Positions 28,612-37,910 of a stretch of DNA of 64,000 nucleotides are shown here, one piece after another. The notes under the pieces are model-generated. The model was not told the origin of the DNA, searched no databases, and worked only from the letters and a program-made list of their open reading frames with translations. Origin of the DNA: Hydrogenimonas sp. (GTDB lineage: Bacteria > Campylobacterota > Campylobacteria > Campylobacterales > Hydrogenimonadaceae); NCBI GenBank assembly GCA_003945285.1, contig AP019005.1, positions 1,874,001 to 1,938,000 on the forward strand, read 5' to 3'. The position numbers and the translations under genes were made by a program. Position 1 is the stretch's first letter. Each line of letters begins with the position of its first letter.

Positions 28612-29151
28612 TCAATCTACAACTTCGGCCTTCATAATCTTTATATCCCGCAGAGGTCTGTCGTATCTGTCGACACCTGTTTCGGATATCTTTATCACGA
28701 CATCCATCCCGTTTTTGACATATCCGAAAATCGTGTGGCGGCCGTTAAGCCAGGGGGTGGGAGCTACCGTAATGAAAAACTGGCTGCCGTTCGTGTTTCT
28801 TCCCGCGTTTGCCATCGCCAGAATACCGGGCCTGTCGAATACCACGTTGGGAGCAAACTCATCTTTGAAGGGCTTGCCCCAGATAGACTCGCCTCCTCTG
28901 CCCGTTCCCGTCGGATCGCCTCCCTGGATCATGAAATCCTCGATGACACGGTGAAACTTCGTGCCGTCGTAGTAACCGTTCTTTACATGTGTAAGGAAGT
29001 TTTCGCTTGCAAGAGGGGCATAATCGGGACGTATCTCCAGAACTATGTCACCCATGTTCGTATGGAGCACCACTTCAGGGTGGGCCTTGCCTGAACTCTG
29101 GGCAAAGAGCATGGAGATCAGAACCGTTACAAACGCAATAACTTTTTTCAT
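28612..29151 (-). CDS. Cyclophilin-type peptidyl-prolyl isomerase, exported
   Basis: A 179-residue protein with a signal peptide (MKKVIAFVTVLISMLFAQSS), so periplasmic. The cyclophilin core shows FHRVIEDFMIQGGDPTGTGR, SQFFITVAPTPWLNGRHTIF and GYVKNGMDVVIKI, with the catalytic Arg in FHRV. It catalyses proline cis-trans isomerisation during folding. Convergent with the unknown membrane gene. Confidence 0.92.
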   Translation of the reverse strand: MKKVIAFVTVLISMLFAQSSGKAHPEVVLHTNMGDIVLEIRPDYAPLASENFLTHVKNGYYDGTKFHRVIEDFMIQGGDPTGTGRGGESIWGKPFKDEFAPNVVFDRPGILAMANAGRNTNGSQFFITVAPTPWLNGRHTIFGYVKNGMDVVIKISETGVDRYDRPLRDIKIMKAEVVD

Positions 29152-29333
29152 GGGGTATTCCTTGTCTGAAGTATAGGGGGTTGTCTATCTCCGGTTGGCC
29201 GGAGAGAAGAGAAACCTTCTCTTTTCAAAGGCGTTAAAAGATTTTGTAAAAACAGAGAGGCTGGGAACATAAATCCGGCAATAGCACCGGAAGAAGCAGT
29301 CATGATCATTGAAGTCATGTGCTTACTGAAAAG

Positions 29334-29354
29334 GCCGGGAGCCGTAGCCCCGGC
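29334..29354 (-). terminator. Candidate intrinsic terminator of the ffh-rplS operon
   Basis: Read on the minus strand just after the rplS stop, GCCGGGG-ctacgg-CTCCCGGC forms a GC-rich hairpin followed by CTTTTC. This fits the end of the ribosomal operon; the U-run is short. Confidence 0.5.
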
Positions 29355-29361
29355 AAAAGAG

Positions 29362-29721
29362 CTATTTTCTTCGAAGCTCTTTGATTCTTGCGGCTTTTCC
29401 GCGCAGTTCACGCAGGTAGAAGAGTTTCGCCCTGCGGACACGTCCGCGTCTGAGAACCTCTATCTTTTCGATACTGTCGGAGTAGATCGGGAATATACGC
29501 TCCACGCCCACATTGTTGGCACCGATCTTTCTGACGATGAAAGTCTTGCCGGTACCCTCTCCCCGAACGGCGATGCAGACACCTTCGAAATTCTGTACAC
29601 GGGTCTTCTCACCCTCTTTGATGTTGACGGCGACGCGAACCGTATCTCCTGCACGGAACTCCGGAATACTCTTGCTCTCAATCTGAGACTTTTCGAATGA
29701 CTCAATATATCGATTTCTCAT
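29362..29721 (-). CDS. rplS: 50S ribosomal protein L19
   Basis: A 119-residue L19. It begins [14 protein letters not shown] and has the conserved [29 protein letters not shown] and [20 protein letters not shown]. It closes the ffh-rpsP-khpA-rimM-trmD-rplS operon and overlaps trmD by 20 bp. Confidence 0.97.
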   Translation of the reverse strand: MRNRYIESFEKSQIESKSIPEFRAGDTVRVAVNIKEGEKTRVQNFEGVCIAVRGEGTGKTFIVRKIGANNVGVERIFPIYSDSIEKIEVLRRGRVRRAKLFYLRELRGKAARIKELRRK

Positions 29722-30415
29722 CACTTTCCCTTTGGGTAAATTTCAAATATCGCTCCGGGCGAAAATATTTTGTTTTAGATAACGCCAGCGTTTTTTTCAG
29801 GGCGTTAATTTTACTATGATTTCCCTTTAATAACTCTGAAGGTATGCTTAAATTATGGAAACTTTTAGGTCTGGTGAACGACGGTGCCTCCAGGAGAAGA
29901 GATTCGAAGCTCTCCGACTCCAGGGATTGTGCATTTCCGAGAACACCTGGTACTATCCTGCTTATCGCATCGGCCATCACCATCGACGGCAGCTCGCCTC
30001 CGGTAAGTATATAGTCGCCGATAGAGAAGCACTCGTCCGCCCATCTCTCTATGACGCGCTCGTCTATCCCCTCGTACCGCCCGCTCACAAACACGATGTG
30101 GCTCTTTTCGGCCAGCCTTTTGGCATCTTTTTGCACAAACGGCTTTCCGACCGGTGTCGGGAATATGATATGAGCGTCACGCGAACTCTCTTTTATATGC
30201 GCAAGCGTATCGAAGAGGGGCTGCGGCATCATGACCATTCCGGCACCGCCGCCGGCCATCGTGTCGTCCACTTTGCGGTGTCGGTCGGTCGTGAACTCTC
30301 TCGGATCCAGATGGTCTATCTCAAGAATACCGCTCTCGACGGCGCGCTTTAGAATGGAGTCCTTGAAGTAGCCCTCCATCAGCGGCCAGAATAGTGTGAC
30401 GAAAGTGAAACGCAT
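29702..30415 (-). CDS. trmD: tRNA (guanine-37-N1)-methyltransferase TrmD
   Basis: A 237-residue SPOUT methyltransferase for m1G37. Motifs: [13 protein letters not shown], the knotted S-adenosylmethionine site [15 protein letters not shown] and [13 protein letters not shown]. The start overlaps the rimM stop by one base (TGATG). Confidence 0.96.
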   Translation of the reverse strand: MRFTFVTLFWPLMEGYFKDSILKRAVESGILEIDHLDPREFTTDRHRKVDDTMAGGGAGMVMMPQPLFDTLAHIKESSRDAHIIFPTPVGKPFVQKDAKRLAEKSHIVFVSGRYEGIDERVIERWADECFSIGDYILTGGELPSMVMADAISRIVPGVLGNAQSLESESFESLLLEAPSFTRPKSFHNLSIPSELLKGNHSKINALKKTLALSKTKYFRPERYLKFTQRESDEKSIY

Positions 30416-30942
30416 CAGCTGGCTTCCAGGATCTCTTTTGCGCCCGAACTCTCTACTATCCCCTCTTTCAGGTCGACACCGACGATGTAGCGGTCGATAT
30501 ATGGCACAAGAAACCTCTTCGCGGCCCCCTTCTCTACCAGGGCCGCGGATGTCTCGACCTGAAGGTAGTCCGTTCCGGCAAGCCGCTCTATATCGGAGAT
30601 ACGGCCGATCTTTTCACCATCTTCGACAAGCTCAAGGCCTATTATCTGATACCAGAAATACTCATCTTTACCGAGTCTGCATGCAGCTTCGCCGGCCTCT
30701 TTCGTAGTGTAGAGATATGCGTTGGTAAGAGGTTTCGCTTCGTCTACACTCTCTATGCCCCTGAACCTGATCACCCCCCTCGAAGGGTTGTAGGATTCGA
30801 CAACCAGATCACCCCTGTCGCTCATAAACTTTGCACCGGGTTTGAACTGCTCGGGAAAATCGCTCAGCAGATTGAGGCGCATATCGCCTTTGAGCCCGAC
30901 ACTCTTCCCTATCCGGGCTACAGGAATCTTTTCGGGGTTCAC
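30415..30942 (-). CDS. rimM: Ribosome maturation factor RimM
   Basis: A 175-residue factor for 30S assembly. The N-terminal domain starts IPVARIGKSVGLKGDMRLNL, and the C-terminal PRC-barrel has DEYFWYQIIGLELVEDGEKI and VPYIDRYIVGVDL. It sits in the standard order and overlaps khpA by 4 bp. Confidence 0.95.
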   Translation of the reverse strand: MNPEKIPVARIGKSVGLKGDMRLNLLSDFPEQFKPGAKFMSDRGDLVVESYNPSRGVIRFRGIESVDEAKPLTNAYLYTTKEAGEAACRLGKDEYFWYQIIGLELVEDGEKIGRISDIERLAGTDYLQVETSAALVEKGAAKRFLVPYIDRYIVGVDLKEGIVESSGAKEILEAS

Positions 30943-31193
30943 CCCTTCGACTCCTCTATCGCCTGTACATTTACCCGGTAGCTGATGCCGTCTTTGGCCT
31001 TGCAGCCGCTGATAACGGTTTTCAGGGCATTGATCATACGCCCCTCTTTTCCTATCAGTTTGCCGGCATCCTCTTTGTGCGCGTAGATTACGATCTCATC
31101 GAAGTTTTCACCCAGGTTCTGCCGTTTTACTGATATCAGCCCGGGGTGTGATGCGATCATCTTCGCAAAATCGCGCACAAAATCTTCGACCAT
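30939..31193 (-). CDS. khpA: KH-domain RNA-binding protein KhpA
   Basis: An 84-residue single KH-domain protein starting at MVEDFVRDFAKMIASHP, 1 bp after the rpsP stop. The KH signature is DAGKLIGKEGRMINALKTVI. Homologues bind RNA and influence cell division and translation. The position between rpsP and rimM is standard. Confidence 0.93.
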   Translation of the reverse strand: MVEDFVRDFAKMIASHPGLISVKRQNLGENFDEIVIYAHKEDAGKLIGKEGRMINALKTVISGCKAKDGISYRVNVQAIEESKG

Positions 31194-31194
31194 T

Positions 31195-31422
31195 TTACTT
31201 TCCGGTGAGTTTCTTGACACGCTCACTCGGCTTGGCGCCTACGCTGAGCCAGTAGTTGAGTCTCTCTTCGTCTATCTTGACGGTAGCGGGCTCGGTCATC
31301 GGATTGTAGTATCCTATGGACTCTATCCAGCCGCTGTCACGTCTTTTTCTGCTGTCTGTCACAACGATTCTGTAAAAAGGTCTCTTTTTGCGTCCCATGC
31401 GCGTAAGTCTTATGGTAGTCAT
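31195..31422 (-). CDS. rpsP: 30S ribosomal protein S16
   Basis: A 75-residue S16: [20 protein letters not shown], then [25 protein letters not shown] stands before this ATG, which fixes the start rather than the upstream in-frame codons. A long hairpin (31465-31503) lies in its leader after ffh. Confidence 0.97.
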   Translation of the reverse strand: MTTIRLTRMGRKKRPFYRIVVTDSRKRRDSGWIESIGYYNPMTEPATVKIDEERLNYWLSVGAKPSERVKKLTGK

Positions 31423-31464
31423 CTTTTCTCCTTGAAGATATTTTGTTTTCGTTACCCTAAGAGG

Positions 31465-31503
31465 CATTGACCTAAGCGATTGACGGGATCGTTTAGGTCA
31501 ATG
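31465..31503 (-). promoter_or_regulatory. Long inverted repeat between ffh and rpsP
   Basis: Two 16-base arms (CATTGACCTAAGCGAT and ATCGTTTAGGTCAATG) are complementary except one position, which is G-U tolerant in one strand of RNA, with a 7-base loop. On the coding strand it is followed by a purine/A-rich stretch, not a U-run, so it is not a plain terminator. It may be an mRNA processing or stability element, or a binding site. Confidence 0.6.
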
Positions 31504-31516
31504 TCCCGCGGTAGTT

Positions 31517-32860
31517 TCAGCGGGGGAACCCGCCGCCCTGCATCTGGCTCATCATATTCTGGAGATCCTGCATCCCCTTTTTGCCGGAAAACTTTTTGGC
31601 CATCTTTGCTGCGTTTTTGAACTGTTTCAGAACCTTGTTGACCTCCATCTGGTTGAGGCCGGCCCCTTTGGCTATCCGCCTCTTGCGGCTGTTGTTGAGA
31701 AGATCGGGATTCTCCCTCTCCGCCGGAGTCATCGAGCTTATAAGCGCCTTGATCTTCTTGATCTCTCCGGAGTTCTCGAGGTCCATATCTTTGAGGGCGT
31801 TGGCCATCTTTCCCATCCCGGGAATCATGCCTACTATGGACTTCAGGCTTCCCAGCTTCTTCATCTGCTCAAGCTGCTCAAGGAAGTCGTTGAAGTTGAA
31901 CTGCCCCTTCTTGATCTTTCTCGCGACCCTTTTGGCCTCTTTCTCATCGATGACCGCGGAGGCTCTCTCGGCAAGAGACTCTATATCTCCCGCGCCCATG
32001 AGACGTCCGACGATACGGTCGGGAATGAAAACCTCCAGGTCGGGCATCTTCTCTCCCGAACCTATGAAGCGAAGCGGTACCCCGACCTGCTTGGCTATAC
32101 CCAGAGCCACACCGCCCTTGCTGTCTCCGTCATATTTGCTCAGGATGACACCGGTAACTCCCAGCTCCTTGTTGAACGCTGCCGCACTTCTTACGGCATC
32201 CTGCCCGGTAAGGGAGTCGGCGACATAGAAGATCTCGTCGGGGTTCAGAACCTCTTTTACCCTCTTGATCTCATCCATCAGCTCCTCGTCGATAGCCAGA
32301 CGGCCCGCGGTATCGACTATCAGAACGTCGTAGTTTCCATCTTTGGCCTTCTGCAGCGCTCTTTTCGCCACCTCGACCGGATCTCCTATCGACTCGTCGG
32401 CGAAAACGTCGACCTCGATCTGCTCCGCTATCTGCCTGAGCTGCTCTACTGCGGCAAGGCGCTGGAGGTCGGCCGCCGCAAGAAGAACCCTCTTCTTTCT
32501 GAGCTTGAGATAGTAGGCGAGCTTACCCGATGTCGTCGTCTTTCCGGATCCCTGCAGACCGGCCATCATCACGACGGTAGGGGGAGTCGAACTGTAGACG
32601 AAACCCTGCTTTCCCGGTGCTGTCAGGATCTGCGTCAACTCCTCCTTGAGGGCTTTTAGAAAGTTCTCTTTACCTATTCCGGCGAGTTTTGTTTCACGCT
32701 CCACTACACTGAGCAGCTCTTTGACCACTTTATGGTGTACGTCAGCCTTCAGCAGAGACTTTTTCAGCTCACCCAGAGCACGCTTGAGCGCCTTTTCGTC
32801 ATCTCTGAAACGTATCTTCGATATGGCATTTTGAAAACTGCTGCTTAACGACTCGAACAC
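31517..32860 (-). CDS. ffh: Signal recognition particle protein Ffh
   Basis: A 447-residue SRP54 GTPase targeting nascent membrane proteins. The N domain is followed by G1 GLQGSGKTTTSGKLA, G3 DTAGRLAIDEE, G4-region LSKYDGDSKGG and the C-terminal Met-rich M domain (MIPGMGKMANALKDMDLE, ending GMQDLQNMMSQMQGGG). It is the first gene of the S16-L19 operon. Confidence 0.97.
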   Translation of the reverse strand: MFESLSSSFQNAISKIRFRDDEKALKRALGELKKSLLKADVHHKVVKELLSVVERETKLAGIGKENFLKALKEELTQILTAPGKQGFVYSSTPPTVVMMAGLQGSGKTTTSGKLAYYLKLRKKRVLLAAADLQRLAAVEQLRQIAEQIEVDVFADESIGDPVEVAKRALQKAKDGNYDVLIVDTAGRLAIDEELMDEIKRVKEVLNPDEIFYVADSLTGQDAVRSAAAFNKELGVTGVILSKYDGDSKGGVALGIAKQVGVPLRFIGSGEKMPDLEVFIPDRIVGRLMGAGDIESLAERASAVIDEKEAKRVARKIKKGQFNFNDFLEQLEQMKKLGSLKSIVGMIPGMGKMANALKDMDLENSGEIKKIKALISSMTPAERENPDLLNNSRKRRIAKGAGLNQMEVNKVLKQFKNAAKMAKKFSGKKGMQDLQNMMSQMQGGGFPR

Positions 32861-32894
32861 GCCTGCTCCATTATATAATATTTATTTTGTTCAC

Positions 32895-32921
32895 TGATCT
32901 TGCGCAAAATTTGTTAGCCCA
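32895..32921. repeat. Left-end fragment of a family 1 inverted-repeat element
   Basis: The first 27 bases (TGATCTTGCGCAAAATTTG and following TTAGCC) match the left end of the element at 50705-50866 with few changes; the match then stops and no right end is found. It lies in the 208-bp gap upstream of ffh, which otherwise holds nothing recognisable. Confidence 0.5.
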
Positions 32922-33068
32922 TGCTTCGGCAGGGACTTACCCTCCTCAGCACCCCCTAAAGCTGTGAAATCTCAGATTTCGAAATGATGCCGCGCCGGTT
33001 TCACAACATAAGTTGAAAGGGCTCTACTCAAAGTCTGGAATTTTAGCTTATAAACACTTTAATTTTGA

Positions 33069-33827
33069 TTAGGCGCCTGCAAATACGTCGAACCCTTTCG
33101 GCTCTTTCGCCCTGAAGTCGTAACCTAGCAGCTTCAGCTCCAGTGCGTGAAGAAGCATCCGGTTCGTCTGCGCCGACACCACTCCATACTGCGAATCACC
33201 GATAATCGGATGCCCGATGCTCCTGAGGTGCACTCTTATCTGATGGGTACGTCCCGTCTCTATCGTGACCCTCAGCTTCGTACGGCTGCCTACGATCATC
33301 ACCGGCTCTATATGCGTAACGGCATCTTTCCCCCTGCGATCCACCTTGCTGTATGCGACACCGTTTTTCTTGACCGTTTTGATAGGCTTCTCTATCGTCG
33401 TCGGTTCGCTTACGATTCCCTGAACCTAGCAGGTATACACCTTGTAGACCGCCCTGGCCCTGAACGCCTCCTCCGCACGCTTATGGAAAGATTTGCTCCT
33501 GGAGAGGAGCAGAACACCGCTCGTTTCGCGGTCGAGCCTGTGCAGCAGCCTGGCACCTTTGAACGATGAAGCCGCTTCGTCGCTTGTAAGGAAAGCGGGT
33601 TTGTCTATAGCCAGCACTTCATCGTTTTCGAAAATGACCCTCGGCTCGTTGAGCTTCAGAACACGAAACTTCGTCTCTACCGGCAGCTCCCCTCTGGCTA
33701 TCGCGACTTTTCTGTTTCCCACATAGACTACACCCCTGTCTATCAGCTCCTTGGCCTTGGAGTTCGAAAGCCCCATCTGTACCGCCAGAAGTTTGTAAGC
33801 CTTCTCTCTCTTCTCATCTGTTTTCAT
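33069..33827 (-). pseudogene. RluA/RluD-family pseudouridine synthase interrupted by an amber codon
   Basis: Two open segments in the same frame (33827-33429 and 33425-33069) make one complete pseudouridine synthase of about 252 codons. The first has the S4-like start and the catalytic Asp in LLHRLDRETSGVLLLSRS; the second has GRTHQIRVHLRSIGHPIIGDSQYG. They are split only by TAG at 33426-33428 within KVYTC-stop-VQG. A TGG-to-TAG change (Trp) is the simplest explanation. No frameshift or other damage is seen, so it is a very recent nonsense mutation, a sequence error, or a read-through case. It overlaps the next gene upstream by 14 bp. Confidence 0.8.
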
Positions 33828-34101
33828 TAATGAACTCTTCCACTTTTTCGTTTATCGGGAGGCGAAGCCTCTTTCTTTTTCCTGTCTCTCCGGAGAGGAG
33901 GACTATCTCGCTTTTCGGAATTTTGAAGCTCTTCGAGAGGAACTTCACCAGCTCCCTGTTTGCCGCACCCTCTACCGCGGGCGCTTTTATGTAGATCTTC
34001 AGGGTATCGTCGTAGATACCGGCAAAAGCGTTTTTGCCGCTCGATGGTCTCGCTGTGACGAAGAGATCCACATACCCCTCTTTCCTTATATCATACCACA
34101 T
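33814..34101 (-). CDS. DUF167 (YggU-like) protein
   Basis: A 95-residue protein with the family core VTARPSSGKNAFAGIYDDTL and IKAPAVEGAANRELVKFLSK, ending SGETGKRKRLRL. Function is unknown across bacteria. It overlaps waaA upstream by 11 bp and the pseudouridine synthase downstream by 14 bp. Confidence 0.85.
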   Translation of the reverse strand: MWYDIRKEGYVDLFVTARPSSGKNAFAGIYDDTLKIYIKAPAVEGAANRELVKFLSKSFKIPKSEIVLLSGETGKRKRLRLPINEKVEEFINENR

Positions 34102-35335
34102 CGGAAATCCCCTTCAACAGACTCTCCAGTGAGACTCTCCTTCTAAGCCGCGGTGGCTCTGAATCCCTGGCTTTACGGAGAGTCTCAGCAAGCTCCGGAA
34201 GATCGCAGAAGAGCACTCCCTCCATCTGGTCGAAGATCGCTTTCTGGTTGAATATCCGCCTTCCCGTGACAAGCCTGCATCCGAAGGGGAGAACCTCCGC
34301 CGGATTGTGCCCGCCTACCGGTGCGAAGGCTCCGCCGAGAACCACGATATCGCTCACCGCATAGAGGTTTATCAGCTCCCCCATCGCATCTATTAGAACG
34401 ATATCGCCCTCCAGGCTCCGGGTTTCGCTCCATCTGTGCAGACTCAAACCCTCTTCACCGGCACGCTTTTTCACAGTTTCGTAAACCCTGTCGAAACGCT
34501 CGGGGTGTCTCGGAACTATCAGAAGTTTCGCATCTTCACACCCCTTTTTCCACTCTATGAAGGCCTCCAGAATGCCCTCCTCTTCACCTTCGTGCGTACT
34601 CGCAGCCGTTACGACCGTACCCGGCGGCTTCGCATACTCCCTGGTGACTCGCGCCGGCTCTGCCAGTTTTATGTTTCCGATCACCTCCACATTTTTCGCA
34701 CCGAGTCTCTCGAGCCTACGCCTGTCGGTTTCACTCTGCGCGTATACTTCGTCTATCAGGTCGAAGATTTTCGAGTAGAACCATCGGAAGCGGAGGTAAC
34801 TCTTCCACGATCTGTCCGAAATACGCGCATTTATAAGCACCGTTTTCGCCCCGCGCAGTTTGGCTATGTAAAAGAGGAGAAACCACAGCTCCGCCTCCAT
34901 TACGGCCAGCACCTTCTGGCGGCCTGTCCAGAACCACAGGAGCGGTTCGAAAGGTAGGTAGCGTACCTCGTCAGAAATCTTCCGGGCCTCTTCGAATCCG
35001 GTCTGCGTGATGGTCGTGACGGCACACCTGCTCCGCCCCAAAGCCTCTATTATAGGTTTGAGCGCCCTCGTCTCTCCGAAGCTGCACGCATGGAACCAGA
35101 TCTTCCCTTCTTCAAGCGGCGGGTTGCGCCAAAGCAGAAAACGGGCGGGAATGGAACGGCGGTATTTTTTTCTGAATGAGAGCAGGAGTATCAGCGGAAG
35201 AGAAAGCAGATAGAGCCCCCCCGCCGCAAGCGTATAGAGGGCTGCGAAGAGGTTATGCTTCAGCGCTCTCTTCTTCTTTCCGGACTTCGAGATAGAGGAT
35301 TCGTCCGCAGTGCGGGCAGGTGGTAATCTCTTCAC
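34091..35335 (-). CDS. waaA: 3-deoxy-D-manno-octulosonic acid (Kdo) transferase
   Basis: Up to 414 residues. After a membrane segment (LYTLAAGGLYLLSLPLILLL) comes a GT-B glycosyltransferase with WFHACSFGETRALKPIIEAL, ITQTGFEEAR, RISDRSW, VIGNIKLA and GGHNPAEVLPFG, as in KdtA/WaaA. It adds Kdo to lipid A at the inner membrane. The ATG at 35335 lies 83 bp inside the preceding zinc-ribbon gene; no good start is seen closer to the membrane segment, so the exact N-terminus is uncertain. Confidence 0.92.
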   Translation of the reverse strand: MKRLPPARTADESSISKSGKKKRALKHNLFAALYTLAAGGLYLLSLPLILLLSFRKKYRRSIPARFLLWRNPPLEEGKIWFHACSFGETRALKPIIEALGRSRCAVTTITQTGFEEARKISDEVRYLPFEPLLWFWTGRQKVLAVMEAELWFLLFYIAKLRGAKTVLINARISDRSWKSYLRFRWFYSKIFDLIDEVYAQSETDRRRLERLGAKNVEVIGNIKLAEPARVTREYAKPPGTVVTAASTHEGEEEGILEAFIEWKKGCEDAKLLIVPRHPERFDRVYETVKKRAGEEGLSLHRWSETRSLEGDIVLIDAMGELINLYAVSDIVVLGGAFAPVGGHNPAEVLPFGCRLVTGRRIFNQKAIFDQMEGVLFCDLPELAETLRKARDSEPPRLRRRVSLESLLKGISDVV

Positions 35336-35984
35336 CTTTGATCACCTCGGCATAGGTCTTGTCGTTTATCTTCATATAGCAGCCCATGCACGCCTGTTTC
35401 CGTACAGGTACGACCGCACTGTTTTTGGCCCATCGGCGTATCTTGTCGTAGAAAGCGAGTATCTTCTGGCTCATTTTTGAAACCAGGTTCTGCTTCTCTT
35501 CGAAGAGTCTCTGCCTCTCTTTTTCGATCTCGGCGAGCTCATTTTCGACCTCCTCTTTGATGAGGGCGTTCTTCTCACGCAGAGCGGCAAGCTCAGCCTC
35601 TTTCGTCTCTATCTCACTCTTTCTCGTCTCGATGAGCGCCTCGAGCCGTTCGATCTCCTCATGGGCGAAATCGAGCTGCTCTTTCGCGATCTCCTCTTCG
35701 AGCTGCAGCGCCTTTATCTCTTTTTCCGTCTTGGCCTCCGCACTCTTCTTTCTGTTCGCCTCGAGCTTGTCGCCGAGCTCCTGGATATGGAGTTCGTTTT
35801 TCGCCTTCTTGAGCTCGCTCTCCCTGATCTCGTCGGAGAGCTGCTGGATCTCTTTCTCTACCGCGGTCTGCTCCTCTTCGACGGCGTTAAGCCTGGATCG
35901 GGCCTCTTCTATCTTCGGTTCAAACGCGTCTATTGTCCGATCTATGCCGGAGAGCTTGATCAGATCTTCAAGATGCTTGTTCAT
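35253..35984 (-). CDS. Coiled-coil zinc-ribbon protein (zf-RING_7 type)
   Basis: A 243-residue protein; residues 10-170 form a long Glu/Lys-rich coiled coil, and the C-terminus has a zinc ribbon, CMGCYMKINDKTYAEVIK followed by TTCPHCGRILYL. This layout is conserved in Campylobacterota and many other bacteria; a role as nucleic-acid-linked scaffold is assumed but unproven. Gene order with nif3 and waaA is typical. Confidence 0.88.
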   Translation of the reverse strand: MNKHLEDLIKLSGIDRTIDAFEPKIEEARSRLNAVEEEQTAVEKEIQQLSDEIRESELKKAKNELHIQELGDKLEANRKKSAEAKTEKEIKALQLEEEIAKEQLDFAHEEIERLEALIETRKSEIETKEAELAALREKNALIKEEVENELAEIEKERQRLFEEKQNLVSKMSQKILAFYDKIRRWAKNSAVVPVRKQACMGCYMKINDKTYAEVIKGEEITTCPHCGRILYLEVRKEEESAEA

Positions 35985-35996
35985 GGAATTCCTTGG

Positions 35997-36719
35997 TTAA
36001 ATGTAGGTAAAGGGGTTGATTGATTGTGCAATTATAACCGGAATCGGCAAATTTTTCAAACACTCCGCAAGAGCGTCGGCAAAATGGCGCTCACTCTCGA
36101 AATGGCCTATATCGGCCATCATAATACCTTTCGAACTGGCTTTCATAGCGTCGTGAAACTTGATGTCGCCTGTCAGAAAAAGATCGGCATCTACCGTGTC
36201 GAGCAGACTTGCCCCCGCTCCGGTGGTCATGGCCACGCTTCTTAGCACCCTGCTCTCCCCGACTACCCTCATCCGCTCGAGCCCCAGTCTCGCTTTTATA
36301 TCCGCGAGCAGTTCGTCGCTTCTCCACTCCCCCTCCGCACGGCAGATGAAATCTTCGCAGTGTGACGTTTCGAAACCCAGGACCTTTTCGAATACGTATC
36401 GGTTCAGATGGGTCCGGTCGAAGTTGGTGTGCATGGCGATCAGCGAATGCCTTTTTGCGACCATCTTTTCGAGCAGGTTTGCCGGATATTCGTCCCATAC
36501 AAGCCGTTTGAGCCCCGAGAAGATCAGCGGATGGTGGAGGACGAAGAGTGTTCCCTCCGCCGCCTCTTCGATCATCCCGGCATCGATATCGACACTCAGA
36601 ACGATACGCTCCGCACCTCTTGTTCCATCTCCCAGAAGAAGACCGCTGTTGTCCCAGCTCTCCTGAAGCTCGAACGGGCTGATGGAGTCCAGAAGCTCGT
36701 AGACTTCGCCGACAGTCAC
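35997..36719 (-). CDS. Nif3-like dinuclear metal centre protein
   Basis: A 240-residue Nif3/YbgI family protein. The start is GTG at 36719, overlapping the glyQ stop (GTGA). Metal-binding motifs: [37 protein letters not shown], and the C-terminal [14 protein letters not shown]. It may be a GTP cyclohydrolase I type 2-like or metal chaperone protein; the family function is unsettled. The same frame is open far upstream, but that part is glyQ shadow. Confidence 0.9.
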   Translation of the reverse strand: MTVGEVYELLDSISPFELQESWDNSGLLLGDGTRGAERIVLSVDIDAGMIEEAAEGTLFVLHHPLIFSGLKRLVWDEYPANLLEKMVAKRHSLIAMHTNFDRTHLNRYVFEKVLGFETSHCEDFICRAEGEWRSDELLADIKARLGLERMRVVGESRVLRSVAMTTGAGASLLDTVDADLFLTGDIKFHDAMKASSKGIMMADIGHFESERHFADALAECLKNLPIPVIIAQSINPFTYI

Positions 36720-37606
36720 GCCGTCACGCCTTTCACTCTCGCCTCTCTTTCGGGCTCCTGCTCCTTGTAGAGCTCTGCACACCCTTTTGCCAGATCGCGT
36801 ATCTTGAGTATGTAGTTCGCCCTCTCGGTAACGGAAATCGCCTTCCTTGCATCCAGCGTATTGAAGATATGCGAAGCGATCATACACTGGTCGTAAGCCG
36901 GCAGAGGGAGCCCGGCGTCGAGACACCTGCGACACTCCGCGGCGGCATCGTCGAAGTGCCTGAAAAGCATTCTGACATCGGCGATTTCGAAGTTGTACCT
37001 GCTGAACTCGTACTCGCTCTCCTTGTGGACATCCGCATATCTGGTTACATGCCCATCCTTCATGCTCCAGACTATATCGAAAACGGACTCCACCCCCTGG
37101 AGGTACATCGCCAGACGCTCGGTTCCATACGTTATCTCCGCGGCGACCGGATCGCAGGCTATGCCGCCGACCTGCTGGAAATATGTAAACTGCGTAACCT
37201 CCATGCCGTCGAGCCAGACCTCCCAGCCCAGCCCCCATGCACCCAGTGTCGGAGACTCCCAGTTATCCTCGACGAAACGTATATCGTGCTTCGAGAGGTC
37301 AAGCCCGATATACTCCAGGCTCTTGAGGTAGAGATCCTGTATATCGTCGGGGCTCGGTTTTATGAGCACCTGAAACTGGTAATATGCACCGAGCCGGTTG
37401 GGGTTTTCACCGTACCTGCCGTCGGTGGGACGCCTGCTCGGAGCGACATATGCGGCAGACCAGGGGCCGGAGTCGAGACTCCGCAGAAGCGTAGCAGGGT
37501 GAAACGTTCCCGCACCCGAAGGTATATCGTAGGGCTGAACGATGTTACACCCCTGCTCGGCCCAGAAGGTCTGGAGTTTCAGAAGAAGGTCGCTGAATGT
37601 GATCAT
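36716..37606 (-). CDS. glyQ: Glycyl-tRNA synthetase alpha subunit
   Basis: A 296-residue class II synthetase subunit: [59 protein letters not shown] and [12 protein letters not shown]. The beta subunit gene (glyS) is not in this window, as is common in the phylum where they are apart. It overlaps the glutaredoxin-like and nif3-like genes by 4 bp each. Confidence 0.97.
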   Translation of the reverse strand: MITFSDLLLKLQTFWAEQGCNIVQPYDIPSGAGTFHPATLLRSLDSGPWSAAYVAPSRRPTDGRYGENPNRLGAYYQFQVLIKPSPDDIQDLYLKSLEYIGLDLSKHDIRFVEDNWESPTLGAWGLGWEVWLDGMEVTQFTYFQQVGGIACDPVAAEITYGTERLAMYLQGVESVFDIVWSMKDGHVTRYADVHKESEYEFSRYNFEIADVRMLFRHFDDAAAECRRCLDAGLPLPAYDQCMIASHIFNTLDARKAISVTERANYILKIRDLAKGCAELYKEQEPEREARVKGVTA

Positions 37607-37860
37607 TTAAGTTCCAATGCTTTCTTTATTTTCGGCTCGTCGAATCCGCAGATCCACTGACTGCCTATGAGAACGACGGGTACACCGCGGCATCCGTGCC
37701 GCTCGCAATCTTTCGCCGCCTGCTTGTTGGTGCTTATATCGATGGTTTTGAACTTCACACCGTTCTTTTTGAAAAAGGTTTTGGCCCGGGTGCACCAGAC
37801 ACATCCCGGCGAGGTAAAGAGAACAACCTGTTTCTGCCGTTTCGGTTTCGCCTCTGCCAT
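37603..37860 (-). CDS. Glutaredoxin-like protein (CxxC)
   Basis: An 85-residue thioredoxin-fold protein with active site CVWC in [18 protein letters not shown] and the cis-Pro in [17 protein letters not shown]. Cytoplasmic; likely a disulfide reductase of the NrdH/glutaredoxin type. It precedes glyQ with ATGA overlap. Confidence 0.88.
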   Translation of the reverse strand: MAEAKPKRQKQVVLFTSPGCVWCTRAKTFFKKNGVKFKTIDISTNKQAAKDCERHGCRGVPVVLIGSQWICGFDEPKIKKALELK

Positions 37861-37910
37861 TATTACCTCCTTTTACCGAAAAATTTCTGTGAAATTATAT
37901 CACTTCCGCC

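Noticed and set aside
32922-33068. Right end of a third family 1 element after the left-end fragment at 32895
   Set aside because: No ATTTTGCG-type right end or interior match is visible; only the left 27 bases are similar.
35997-37238. A 413-codon minus-strand frame that would fuse extra sequence to the Nif3-like protein
   Set aside because: The extra N-terminal part is an alternate reading of glyQ; the GTG overlapping the glyQ stop gives a normal-length Nif3 protein.
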